The notes under the pieces: generated by a model
Database searches by the model: none
The model's input: only the letters and a program-made list of their open reading frames with translations
What the model was told of the DNA's origin: nothing
Made by a program: the position numbers and the translations under genes
Source of the DNA: JBAXGE01 sp044344145
GTDB lineage: Bacteria > Planctomycetota > Phycisphaerae > WQYP01
NCBI GenBank assembly: GCA_044344145.1
Contig: JBIJDM010000123.1
Span: forward strand, 1 to 8,322
Length of the DNA: 8,322 nucleotides
Reading direction: 5' to 3'
Part shown: positions 1 through 6,144 of the stretch, piece by piece
Position numbering within the stretch: position 1 is the first letter of the stretch
Layout of the letters: each line of letters opens with the position of its first letter

Positions 1-30
1 GGGGTTGCGAAATGCAACCCCGCCGTTTTT
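1..30 (+). terminator. Hairpin plus T run just before alaC: terminator or attenuator
   Basis: Bases 1-8 (ggggttgc) and 14-21 (gcaacccc) are perfect inverted repeats around the loop gaaat. Bases 22-25 (gccg) follow, then five T at 26-30. If the four bases just before the window are cggc, the stem becomes 12 bp and runs straight into the T run, a textbook intrinsic terminator. It ends 7 bases before the alaC Shine-Dalgarno, which leaves no obvious room for a promoter downstream of it. It may therefore be an attenuator read through from upstream rather than the end of a previous gene. The upstream half is not visible. Confidence 0.55.
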
Positions 31-37
31 CTTACGT

Positions 38-43
38 AGGAAG
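38..43 (+). promoter_or_regulatory. Shine-Dalgarno of alaC
   Basis: AGGAAG lies 7 bases before ATG 51. It decides the start: the other in-frame ATG at 12 sits in the hairpin loop and stem and has no ribosome site. Confidence 0.7.
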
Positions 44-50
44 CAATGCC

Positions 51-1334
51 ATGGCCGGCGGAAGTGATCAACCCTTTACCATAGACGTATCCACCCGTTT
101 GCGGCGTTTGCCGCCGTATCTGTTTGCACGCATGAATGCGCTCAAGGCCCAGAAACGCAAAGCCGGGGCGGACATCATAGATTTGGGCATGGGCAATCCC
201 ATTGACCCCGCGCCCCAGTTTGTCATTGACAAGCTGGCGGAAGCCGCCCAGGACCCGCGCAATCACCGCTACTCGGCCAGCGTGGGTATCTATAACCTGC
301 GCCGTGAAGTGGCGCTGAAATACAAACGCCGCTATGGCGTGGACCTCGACCCCGAAACGGAAGTCATCGCCACCATTGGCAGCAAAGAGGGCTTTTCGCA
401 TCTGATGCTGGCGCTGTTGTCAGCGGGTGATACTGTGGTGGTGGGCGATCCGGCGTATCCGATTCACATGTACGCCGTGGCGCTGGCTGGCGGGAGCGTG
501 ATCTCGGTGCCGCTGGGCAATGATCAGGCGTTTCTGGAACGCATGGAGCATGTGCTCAAGAACCTGTATCCGCGGCCCAAGATGCTGATTCTGAACTATC
601 CGCACAATCCCAGCGCCATTACGGTGGAGCCGGAGTTCTTTGAGCAGGCTGTGGCGCTGGCGCGCAAGTATAATGTGCTGGTGATTCATGATTTCGCTTA
701 CGGCGAGACGTGCTTCGACGGTTACAAGGCCCCGAGCTTCCTGTCGGCCCCGGGGGCCAAGGAAGTGGGCGTGGAAATCTGCACCATGAGCAAGCCCTAC
801 AACATGGCCGGCTGGCGGCAGGGGTTTGTGCTGGGCAACCATGAAATGGTCCGCGCACTGGCGACCATCAAAGGCTATTACGATTACGGGCACTTTGCCC
901 CCATCCAGGTGGCCAGCATCATGGCGCTGCGCCATGGCGATGAATTCGTCGCCGAACAGAGCCGGGTGTATCAGAAGCGGCGCGATGTGCTGCTGACGGG
1001 GCTGCGCAAAATCGGCTGGGATGTGCCCACGCCGCGGGCGAGCATGTTTGTCTGGGCCCGTGTGTCCGAGGCGCATCTGGCCGGGCAGAGCACGATTGAT
1101 TTCTGTTATCGGTTGCTGGAAGAGGCGGATGTGGCCATCGCGCCCGGGCGCGGCTTTGGCGAATGCGGCGAAGGCTATGTGCGCATCGCGCTGGTGGAAA
1201 ACGAACTGCGCATCAAGCAGGCGCTGCGCCAGATGGATGCCGCGCTCAACGGCCGCAAGAAGGCGCGACCGGTCAACAAGCCCACCGGCCGGCCCGAAGA
1301 ACAAAGCCACATGGATTCGATTATCGGCGGTTGA
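51..1334 (+). CDS. alaC: AlaC-type PLP-dependent aminotransferase (class I/II)
   Basis: A 427-residue fold-type I PLP aminotransferase. Family members move amino groups between glutamate and pyruvate (alanine synthesis), and some relatives are annotated as LL-diaminopimelate aminotransferases. It closely resembles E. coli AlaC throughout: RRLPPYLF (18-25), DIIDLGMGNP (41-50), IGSKEG (109-114), GDPAYPIHMY (132-141), YPHNPSA (183-189), HDFAY (213-217), and SKPYNMAGWR (247-256) with the Schiff-base lysine K248. Asn186, Asp214 and Tyr217 fit the usual cofactor contacts. Length is normal for the family, with a short polar tail after the last conserved block. kdsA follows after 33 bases on the same strand, suggesting one operon. 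Transcription probably starts before the window and passes the hairpin at 1-30. AlaC-type is a firm call; the exact substrate is inferred from the family. Confidence 0.93.
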   Translation: MAGGSDQPFTIDVSTRLRRLPPYLFARMNALKAQKRKAGADIIDLGMGNPIDPAPQFVIDKLAEAAQDPRNHRYSASVGIYNLRREVALKYKRRYGVDLDPETEVIATIGSKEGFSHLMLALLSAGDTVVVGDPAYPIHMYAVALAGGSVISVPLGNDQAFLERMEHVLKNLYPRPKMLILNYPHNPSAITVEPEFFEQAVALARKYNVLVIHDFAYGETCFDGYKAPSFLSAPGAKEVGVEICTMSKPYNMAGWRQGFVLGNHEMVRALATIKGYYDYGHFAPIQVASIMALRHGDEFVAEQSRVYQKRRDVLLTGLRKIGWDVPTPRASMFVWARVSEAHLAGQSTIDFCYRLLEEADVAIAPGRGFGECGEGYVRIALVENELRIKQALRQMDAALNGRKKARPVNKPTGRPEEQSHMDSIIGG

Positions 1335-1353
1335 TTGCACCAAGGTATTTGCG

Positions 1354-1358
1354 AAGGA
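1354..1358 (+). promoter_or_regulatory. Shine-Dalgarno of kdsA
   Basis: AAGGA lies 9 bases before ATG 1368. It favours that start over the in-frame TTG at 1335, which touches the alaC stop, and over ATG 1374. Confidence 0.6.
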
Positions 1359-1367
1359 TTTGAACTC

Positions 1368-2180
1368 ATGACCATGCCCATTGGAACGCTTGCCTGGACG
1401 CCCGGCCGCGACTTTTTGTTGCTGGCCGGTCCGTGTGTGATCGAAAGTCTGCAGATGTGTCTGGACATCGGCGGCGCGGTGCGCGACACCGCGCAGCGGC
1501 TGGGCATGACGTATGTGTTCAAGGCCAGCTTTGACAAGGCCAACCGTTCCAGCGCCAATTCCTATCGCGGTGCGGGGATGGAGACGGGGTTGGATATCCT
1601 CGCGCAGGTACGCAAGATATTGCAGGTGCCGGTGGTGACGGATGTGCATGAATCAGAACAGTGCGCCCCCGCCGGCGCGGTGGTGGACATGCTGCAGATT
1701 CCGGCGTTTCTGTGCCGGCAGACGGATTTGCTGTTGGCCGCGGCGGCCACGGGCAAGCCGGTGAATGTGAAGAAGGGGCAGTTCATGGCCCCGTGGGAGA
1801 TGGGTAACGCGGTGGAAAAAATCCGCAAGGCGGGCAATCATCACGTGCTGCTGACGGAACGCGGCACGTTCTTTGGCTATAACCGGCTGGTCAATGACTT
1901 TACCGGCATCCCGCAGATGCAGGCCCTCGGTGTGCCGGTGCTGTTTGATGCGACGCACTCGACTCAGCTCCCCGGCGGATTGGGCCACGCCACGGCGGGG
2001 CAACGAGAATATGTACCGCTACTGGCGCGGTGTGCGATGGCCTCGGGGGTAGATGGGCTGTTTATCGAGACACATCCCAATCCGGCCAAGAGCCCATCGG
2101 ATGCGGCGACGATTTTCCCGCTGGCGGATCTGCCGGCGCTGCTGGAAGAATGTCTGGCCATCCGCAAGGTGCTTAGTTAA
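1368..2180 (+). CDS. kdsA: 3-deoxy-D-manno-octulosonate 8-phosphate synthase, metal-dependent class
   Basis: A 270-residue KdsA. It condenses phosphoenolpyruvate with arabinose 5-phosphate to give Kdo 8-phosphate, the cytoplasmic first committed step to the Kdo sugar of lipopolysaccharide. Signature blocks are FKASFDKANRSS (51-62), TDVHE (91-95), IPAFLCRQTDL (111-121), NVKKGQF (133-139) and FGYNRLVND (169-177). The enzyme falls in the metal-dependent class: GPCVIES places Cys23 where E. coli KdsA has Asn, and His197, Glu234 and Asp245 match the other three ligands known from the Aquifex enzyme. Length is typical. It probably shares a transcript with alaC. No convincing terminator follows. Its last 50 bases have a diverged second copy at 3917-3966, downstream of two unrelated genes, so the present 3' end may have come from recombination. 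Confidence 0.96.
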   Translation: MTMPIGTLAWTPGRDFLLLAGPCVIESLQMCLDIGGAVRDTAQRLGMTYVFKASFDKANRSSANSYRGAGMETGLDILAQVRKILQVPVVTDVHESEQCAPAGAVVDMLQIPAFLCRQTDLLLAAAATGKPVNVKKGQFMAPWEMGNAVEKIRKAGNHHVLLTERGTFFGYNRLVNDFTGIPQMQALGVPVLFDATHSTQLPGGLGHATAGQREYVPLLARCAMASGVDGLFIETHPNPAKSPSDAATIFPLADLPALLEECLAIRKVLS

Positions 2181-2192
2181 GCAATACTTGGA

Positions 2193-2222
2193 ACCACAGA
2201 TGCACACAGATGGACACAGATG
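2193..2222 (+). repeat. Three tandem copies of a 10-bp repeat
   Basis: Three successive 10-base units share CACAGATG: ACCACAGATG (2193-2202), CACACAGATG (2203-2212) and GACACAGATG (2213-2222). They sit 12 bases after the kdsA stop in non-coding DNA. From memory, similar 'accacagatg/gacacagatg' strings recur between genes in several planctomycete, verrucomicrobial and lentisphaeral genomes; I cannot search this here. Confidence 0.75.
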
Positions 2223-2310
2223 AAATGCGCGGGGGGTAGGTCGGTCGCGCTAGAGTTTTCAGTGTGGTGGCAGTGGGTTACGGCGTGGTACGGATCATGA
2301 GGTTAACGGC

Positions 2311-2961
2311 ATGACGGAAGGCACTAAAGCGTTGATCGATACCCAACTGGCCGGGGAACGGGTGCGGTTGATCGTGGCGGAAAGTGGTTTTGTATATGAG
2401 CGGTTTCGACCCCCATATCGTACTTGGGAACAAACTGCGGCGGTTACCGACACCCGTCGGCAGGTTTTTAAGGGTAATTCAGAATATCAGGCGGAAGTAT
2501 TGGCCTATCTGACCATGCGTTTTCCGGATGCGGCGGTAATACATCTGGATGGGCAGGTACAATTACCCCAAGTTCAGCTATCCCCACATCCGAAGCCGTT
2601 GGAGGTTATGGCCGAAGCGCTGAAGTTTGCGCGCCGGGAGCTTTGGCGGCAAGTAAAAAAACATATCCTACTGGCGCTGTTGTTACTGTCACTTAGTGCA
2701 CCGCTTATCTTGGTTATGGGTCCCGTTATGTCTACCGCAGACGGGCAAAAATTAGTCGCACAAAAAACTTTTTTCGCGGGTGTGGCCTTAATTGTTTGCG
2801 GAGGTTATTTGACCTATCGGGCCATGTGGTGGTACTGGCGCTACTACAAACTTAAACGTGTGCAACGGGGGCTGGCCGAACGGGGGGCTTTGCCCATGTG
2901 CGAATTACCCGGCGTGCTGGCGATGGACGATGCCACCAAACCCCGCGAAGTGGTGCCATGA
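2311..2961 (+). CDS. Unknown two-helix membrane protein, paralogue of the next gene
   Basis: A 216-residue protein of no family I recognise. It has no signal peptide. Residues 1-115 form a soluble domain with mixed strand and helix character. Two hydrophobic segments follow (about 119-139 and 154-175), then a basic, aromatic stretch (WWYWRYYKLKR, 173-183) and a short tail, so both ends are probably cytoplasmic. Residues 46-86 match residues 48-88 of the next protein at 19 of 41 positions without gaps, including VF-G, Y-Q and LDG-VQLP. The two are therefore diverged tandem paralogues. GAGG at 2299-2302 lies 8 bases before the ATG. The next gene starts 27 bases downstream, suggesting co-transcription. 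Parts are AT-richer than kdsA (26 of 60 G+C at 2641-2700, hand count). Function unknown. Confidence 0.8.
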   Translation: MTEGTKALIDTQLAGERVRLIVAESGFVYERFRPPYRTWEQTAAVTDTRRQVFKGNSEYQAEVLAYLTMRFPDAAVIHLDGQVQLPQVQLSPHPKPLEVMAEALKFARRELWRQVKKHILLALLLLSLSAPLILVMGPVMSTADGQKLVAQKTFFAGVALIVCGGYLTYRAMWWYWRYYKLKRVQRGLAERGALPMCELPGVLAMDDATKPREVVP

Positions 2962-2988
2962 TCGGCGGCAACCAGTTAGGACATCAAG

Positions 2989-3909
2989 ATGAATGGCATG
3001 GCACAAGACATTATTGGATCGCACATTGATATGTGCTTGGGTTCGGCGCAGGTAAAAATGGTCGTGGCACGGACCGGGGTGAAGATATTCGGCAAGGAAA
3101 AATTGATCTGGGAATCCACTCTGGTGCTGACGGATCAGGGGCAGAAGGTATTTCCGGGTGAACCGTACTATCAGGATTTTGTGTTTCATTACGTGCGGCA
3201 ACGGCACCCGAACGCGGTGGCGATGGCTTTGGATGGTTCCGTGCAATTGCCGGACCATCTGGTGAACGCTCGGAATCCCCCCTTGCAGGCAATCCATGAC
3301 GCCTTGATCCTGGTGGGCAAAGAATTATCCGCAGCGAAATGGCGCATCGGCGAGAATCTGGTCATGTGTTTGGGCGGGGGCGCGGTGTTGTTGGTCTTGG
3401 GCATGATCGGGATATTCACCGTATTCGCTCTGGCGCTGGGTCTACACGCGTTGATCGGTGCTTTCGTCCTGCTCAAGCTCGCCAGCGATTTGGTGGATCG
3501 CGCCTGTCAGGTCCAACGCCGTCACCGTATGGTCATGGCGTTAGTGCGGGAAATTTCCGATCGCTGCGTATTACCGACAGAAGCTCTGGCCAGCCTCCGG
3601 ATGCCGTTGACCGGAGAGTCTGCCCCCGGCGTGTTCGTGCAGACGCCGGCCTCGGTGCCGGGAGGCACTCCGGAGTCGGTGGCCACGCCCGCACCCGGGG
3701 TCTCGGTGCTGGCCGGCCTTGTCAGTGTATTGGCCATCATGACGATGGTCTGTCCGGGACTTGGTACCATCGTCGCGCTGGTGGGTTTATTACTCACCTA
3801 TAAGCACTCGTCGTGGGCGCGGGTATTGGTGGGGGTTGCTTTGGCCGTCAATCTGTTGATGTTGTTGTTGGTCGCGGTGGTGACGCTACTCAGGAATCAG
3901 GCGCATTAA
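2989..3909 (+). CDS. Unknown multi-helix membrane protein, paralogue of the previous gene
   Basis: A 306-residue protein of unknown function. Residues 1-120 repeat the soluble domain of the preceding protein, with TD--Q-VF-G at 48-57 and LDGSVQLP at 81-88. A hydrophobic region (about 123-168) can hold two membrane helices. A basic segment with RACQVQRRHR (171-180) follows, in the same place as the basic stretch of the paralogue. A Pro/Thr/Ser/Val-rich linker (about 208-237) then leads to an extra C-terminal hydrophobic module (about 238-271 and 277-301) that the paralogue lacks. AGGA at 2978-2981 lies 7 bases before ATG 2989; ATG 2998 is a possible alternative start. The gene is probably co-transcribed with its neighbour. 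Its stop is followed after 7 bases by a copy of the kdsA 3' end. The sequence suggests a membrane-anchored cytoplasmic domain, but no activity can be named. Confidence 0.8.
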   Translation: MNGMAQDIIGSHIDMCLGSAQVKMVVARTGVKIFGKEKLIWESTLVLTDQGQKVFPGEPYYQDFVFHYVRQRHPNAVAMALDGSVQLPDHLVNARNPPLQAIHDALILVGKELSAAKWRIGENLVMCLGGGAVLLVLGMIGIFTVFALALGLHALIGAFVLLKLASDLVDRACQVQRRHRMVMALVREISDRCVLPTEALASLRMPLTGESAPGVFVQTPASVPGGTPESVATPAPGVSVLAGLVSVLAIMTMVCPGLGTIVALVGLLLTYKHSSWARVLVGVALAVNLLMLLLVAVVTLLRNQAH

Positions 3910-3916
3910 CTGCGTG

Positions 3917-3966
3917 TGCCGGTGCTGCTGGAAGAATGCCTGGCGCTGCGCAAGGTGCAGAGTTAA
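3917..3966 (+). pseudogene. Remnant copy of the kdsA 3' end
   Basis: These 50 bases align without gaps to the last 50 bases of kdsA (2131-2180), 43 of 50 identical, and end in the same TAA. In frame they read VPVLLEECLALRKVQS, against LPALLEECLAIRKVLS in kdsA. Two of the changed codons are silent (TGT/TGC, GCC/GCG) and ATC/CTG is conservative, the pattern of two once-functional coding copies rather than a recent duplication. Similarity stops abruptly before 3917. The remnant has no start or body, so it cannot make an enzyme. It is either the original kdsA end displaced by inserted DNA or the leftover of a second kdsA. Confidence 0.85.
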
Positions 3967-4048
3967 ATTGGGAACCGGGTTCAATGGTTAGTCTGGATGT
4001 GAAGTCTACGCATTGGCTGTCATCGGTAATGAAATTGTACCAACGGAA

Positions 4049-4987
4049 TCAAAGACCCGGCGGAAATGAGTTAAGAAAGCATAGTCGTTGTTTTTCTTGT
4101 TTGGTTAAATTCCGCGAAACGTGAGAGAACAGTATCACCAGCAATTGCTTGAAATTATTATATGCCTCGTCGCTGTATGTGTGCCCCTTGTGTAAATCGG
4201 TTGCTAGACCGATTGCCACATCTAGATAGTGGGTAGGGATGGTAAGATCAGACAAGTCATGCCATCGGTCATGCAGGTTCTTATTACTATGCATTGCCTC
4301 TAGGTTCAGGTTGCAATCACCCCTACAGCAGCAATACACATGTATGTAATGATCCACTGCCATAGATGATGCAGTCGCTTTTTTATTCGAGGTGGACCAA
4401 AGCACCACAAGCCCCTGAGGTGTGGGCTCCAAAAGATTCTTACCGCAATAAGCACAGGGTAACTCAAGCGATTCGGAAAATATCTCTGCGGGTAATGGAT
4501 GCTCGCGTTCATAGTTGTTAATCGAGTTAGGAAAAAATCTTTTCGCAAGACTTCTTCCTTTGGGGTTGGTTAAAAGAGCGCCTTCAATTTTTTCCTGATC
4601 ATAGATGTGTACTTCGTACGTAAGTCCTTTGGCGTTAAACTTTGCCGCCAAGCCACTACTGGGAATGGTGGAATAAAAACCAATAAATCCATCGCAATTG
4701 TGCGTATTTACGCGGTCTGCGATATCAGATTCGTCTTGTGGACTAACGGATTTGCCTGAATGCGCCTTATGCTTACAACTTACTAACCATTTGCGCTGTG
4801 ATACGCTGACAATGCCATTGCAGCATTCTTCAGCAATCAAATCACTTCCAGCATCGGCGCCACGATTGGGTTCTTTGAGAATTTTGAAGCCTACTAGCTG
4901 GAGAAATTCTCGCGCAAATAATTCAAATGCATCTCGCTGTGGACCAGCAGAAGCATCAGGGATTTCTTTGAAATCAAGTATCGGCAT
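4049..4987 (-). CDS. Mrr-like restriction endonuclease with C-terminal Cys-rich domain
   Basis: A 312-residue protein. The N-terminal half (about 20-155) has the PD-(D/E)xK layout of Mrr-type nucleases: a helix with FELFAREFLQLVGFKI (21-36), GADAGSDLI with the likely catalytic Asp49, then LVSCKHKAHSGKS with Lys72 or Lys74 in the usual Q-x-K position. FIGFYSTIPSSGLA (101-114) and KRFFPNS (149-155) are further blocks I associate with this family. The C-terminal half has CAYC (178-181) and CCCRGDC (219-225), a likely zinc ribbon. Such proteins are thought to cut modified or foreign DNA, but the specificity is unknown. No methyltransferase is adjacent, consistent with a type IV or stand-alone nuclease. 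The start is set by the family-like MPILDFKEIP; a TTG at 5056 would add 23 unlikely residues. It is AT-richer than its neighbours (25 of 60 G+C at 4561-4620, hand count), suggesting transfer. Confidence 0.82.
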   Translation of the reverse strand: MPILDFKEIPDASAGPQRDAFELFAREFLQLVGFKILKEPNRGADAGSDLIAEECCNGIVSVSQRKWLVSCKHKAHSGKSVSPQDESDIADRVNTHNCDGFIGFYSTIPSSGLAAKFNAKGLTYEVHIYDQEKIEGALLTNPKGRSLAKRFFPNSINNYEREHPLPAEIFSESLELPCAYCGKNLLEPTPQGLVVLWSTSNKKATASSMAVDHYIHVYCCCRGDCNLNLEAMHSNKNLHDRWHDLSDLTIPTHYLDVAIGLATDLHKGHTYSDEAYNNFKQLLVILFSHVSRNLTKQEKQRLCFLNSFPPGL

Positions 4988-4994
4988 ACCGCAC

Positions 4995-5023
4995 AGTTTG
5001 ACGTTTACACGCAACGATGTCAA
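4995..5023 (-). promoter_or_regulatory. Possible leaderless promoter of the endonuclease gene
   Basis: On the minus strand a perfect -35 box TTGACA (5023-5018) is followed by 17 bases and CAAACT (5000-4995), a weak -10 matching three of six. Seven bases then lead to the ATG at 4987. Transcription would start at or next to the start codon, which agrees with the absence of any Shine-Dalgarno there. Confidence 0.35.
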
Positions 5024-5093
5024 GGTGCGAAGTGGTAGCACAATCACGTCTGGCAAGTGCTAGGGGTATTGGTACTAGGCGAGAATGGCCTTA

Positions 5094-6110
5094 TTACAGC
5101 GTTTCCACCGTCACCTTACCACCTGCCCGGCTGGATTCCATCGCGGCGAAGACCATGGCCAGGGAGTTGAAGTTGTCGCGGCAGTCGCATTGGCTGCGGG
5201 TGCCGGTGCGGATGGCCGCGAGGAGTTCGCGGAGGCCGCCGTGCTGGCCTTTGGCTGTCATGGTGGGGACCGGGATGGTCAGGGGACTCAGGGGCCGCAT
5301 GAAGCCCTCGTTGCCGCTGACGATCTGGCCGGTGGGGGGCTGGTCGCCGGCGTAGATGATGGTGCCCTTGGTGCCGGTGATGCGCCAATCGCCGTTCCAA
5401 CTGGTGTGGCAGCCTTCCGCGCACCAACTGCCCCGATACATAAAGCGGGCCCCGTTGGACAGTTCAAAACTGGCCAGCGCGGCGACATTGCCCTGATACC
5501 AACTACCGTGGGGATTGAATTCTTCGCACCAGACGCGCTGGGCATCGAGGCCGCTGAACATGCGGGCCATGTCAAAATGGTGGATGGACATATCGAGGAT
5601 GAGCGGGCTTTCCATGGTGTCACGGAACCCGCCGAAATGGGCGGCGAGGAAAAAATCGCAGCAGACACTGGTCACGGTGCCGATGGCCCCGCTGGCGATG
5701 GCGCTGCGGATGGCCTCGTGCTGGGGATCCCAGCGGCGCGACTGGCTGACGATATAGGTGCGGTTATGTTGTGTGGCGGTGGCGACCATGCGCCGGGCGT
5801 TGGCGAGGTTGTCGGCCATGGGCTTTTCGCCGATGACGTGCAGCCCGGCTTGTAGCGCGGTGCAGGTGACGTCCGCATGGGCGGCGGGGATGGTTAAGTC
5901 CACCACGAAATCGGCCTGCACCTTAGTCAGTGCTTCGGGCAGGCTGGTGGCGGCGAGGGCGCCGGTGAGTTTGAATTCATCAATGCGTTTCTGCGCGGAT
6001 TCCAGCCGCAAGTCTACTACGGCCACGATGTTGAGCTTTTCGGCCAGAATGGGGGGAAACCACGATCCGGCAATACCACCGGCACCGACGACAATCACGC
6101 GCTCGTTCAT
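5094..6110 (-). CDS. Gfo/Idh/MocA-family NAD(P)-dependent oxidoreductase
   Basis: A 338-residue oxidoreductase, probably cytoplasmic with no signal peptide. The N-terminal Rossmann domain has VIVVGAGGIAGSW (5-17) and VVDLRLE (31-37). EKPMA (95-99) carries the family lysine Lys96. The C-terminal alpha/beta domain has ILDMSIHHFDMAR (171-183), where the conserved His and Asp of the active site sit. It ends in GKVTVETL, a usual close for these proteins. The family oxidises or reduces sugars, inositols and related polyols; the substrate here is unknown. The start at 6110 has TGAGGA upstream and opens directly on the Rossmann strand, so a longer reading from 6221, which would overlap hom, is rejected. 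It begins 34 bases after hom on the same strand and is probably co-transcribed, though it has no obvious role in threonine synthesis. The gene ends with two overlapping-frame stop codons (taataa). Confidence 0.93.
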   Translation of the reverse strand: MNERVIVVGAGGIAGSWFPPILAEKLNIVAVVDLRLESAQKRIDEFKLTGALAATSLPEALTKVQADFVVDLTIPAAHADVTCTALQAGLHVIGEKPMADNLANARRMVATATQHNRTYIVSQSRRWDPQHEAIRSAIASGAIGTVTSVCCDFFLAAHFGGFRDTMESPLILDMSIHHFDMARMFSGLDAQRVWCEEFNPHGSWYQGNVAALASFELSNGARFMYRGSWCAEGCHTSWNGDWRITGTKGTIIYAGDQPPTGQIVSGNEGFMRPLSPLTIPVPTMTAKGQHGGLRELLAAIRTGTRSQCDCRDNFNSLAMVFAAMESSRAGGKVTVETL

Positions 6111-6117
6111 GTAAAAA

Positions 6118-6123
6118 TCCTCA
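6118..6123 (-). promoter_or_regulatory. Shine-Dalgarno of the Gfo/Idh/MocA gene
   Basis: TGAGGA on the minus strand lies 7 bases before the ATG at 6110. It supports this start over the upstream in-frame start at 6221 inside hom. Confidence 0.7.
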
Positions 6124-6144
6124 ACGTAAAACAACCGTTTCGAT

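Noticed and set aside
420..1649. Long minus-strand open frame of 409 codons across alaC and kdsA
   Set aside because: It runs antisense to two clearly conserved genes, is full of His/Arg/Gln typical of a GC-rich shadow frame, and matches nothing I know.
2227..2260. Inverted repeat gcgcg / cgcgc followed by a short T stretch as a kdsA terminator
   Set aside because: Only five pairs with a 14-base loop and four T; too weak to call.
3339..3803. Plus-strand 154-codon frame overlapping the second membrane protein
   Set aside because: Different frame of a supported gene, Arg/Gly-rich, with no ribosome site.
3907..3966. The kdsA-tail copy lies in frame after the stop of the second membrane protein, suggesting stop-codon read-through
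   Set aside because: A frame match has a one in three chance, and the tail is explained by homology to kdsA; no read-through signal is seen.
5085..5855. Plus-strand open frame of 256 codons inside the Gfo/Idh/MocA gene
   Set aside because: Antisense shadow in GC-rich DNA; the minus-strand reading has all the family motifs.
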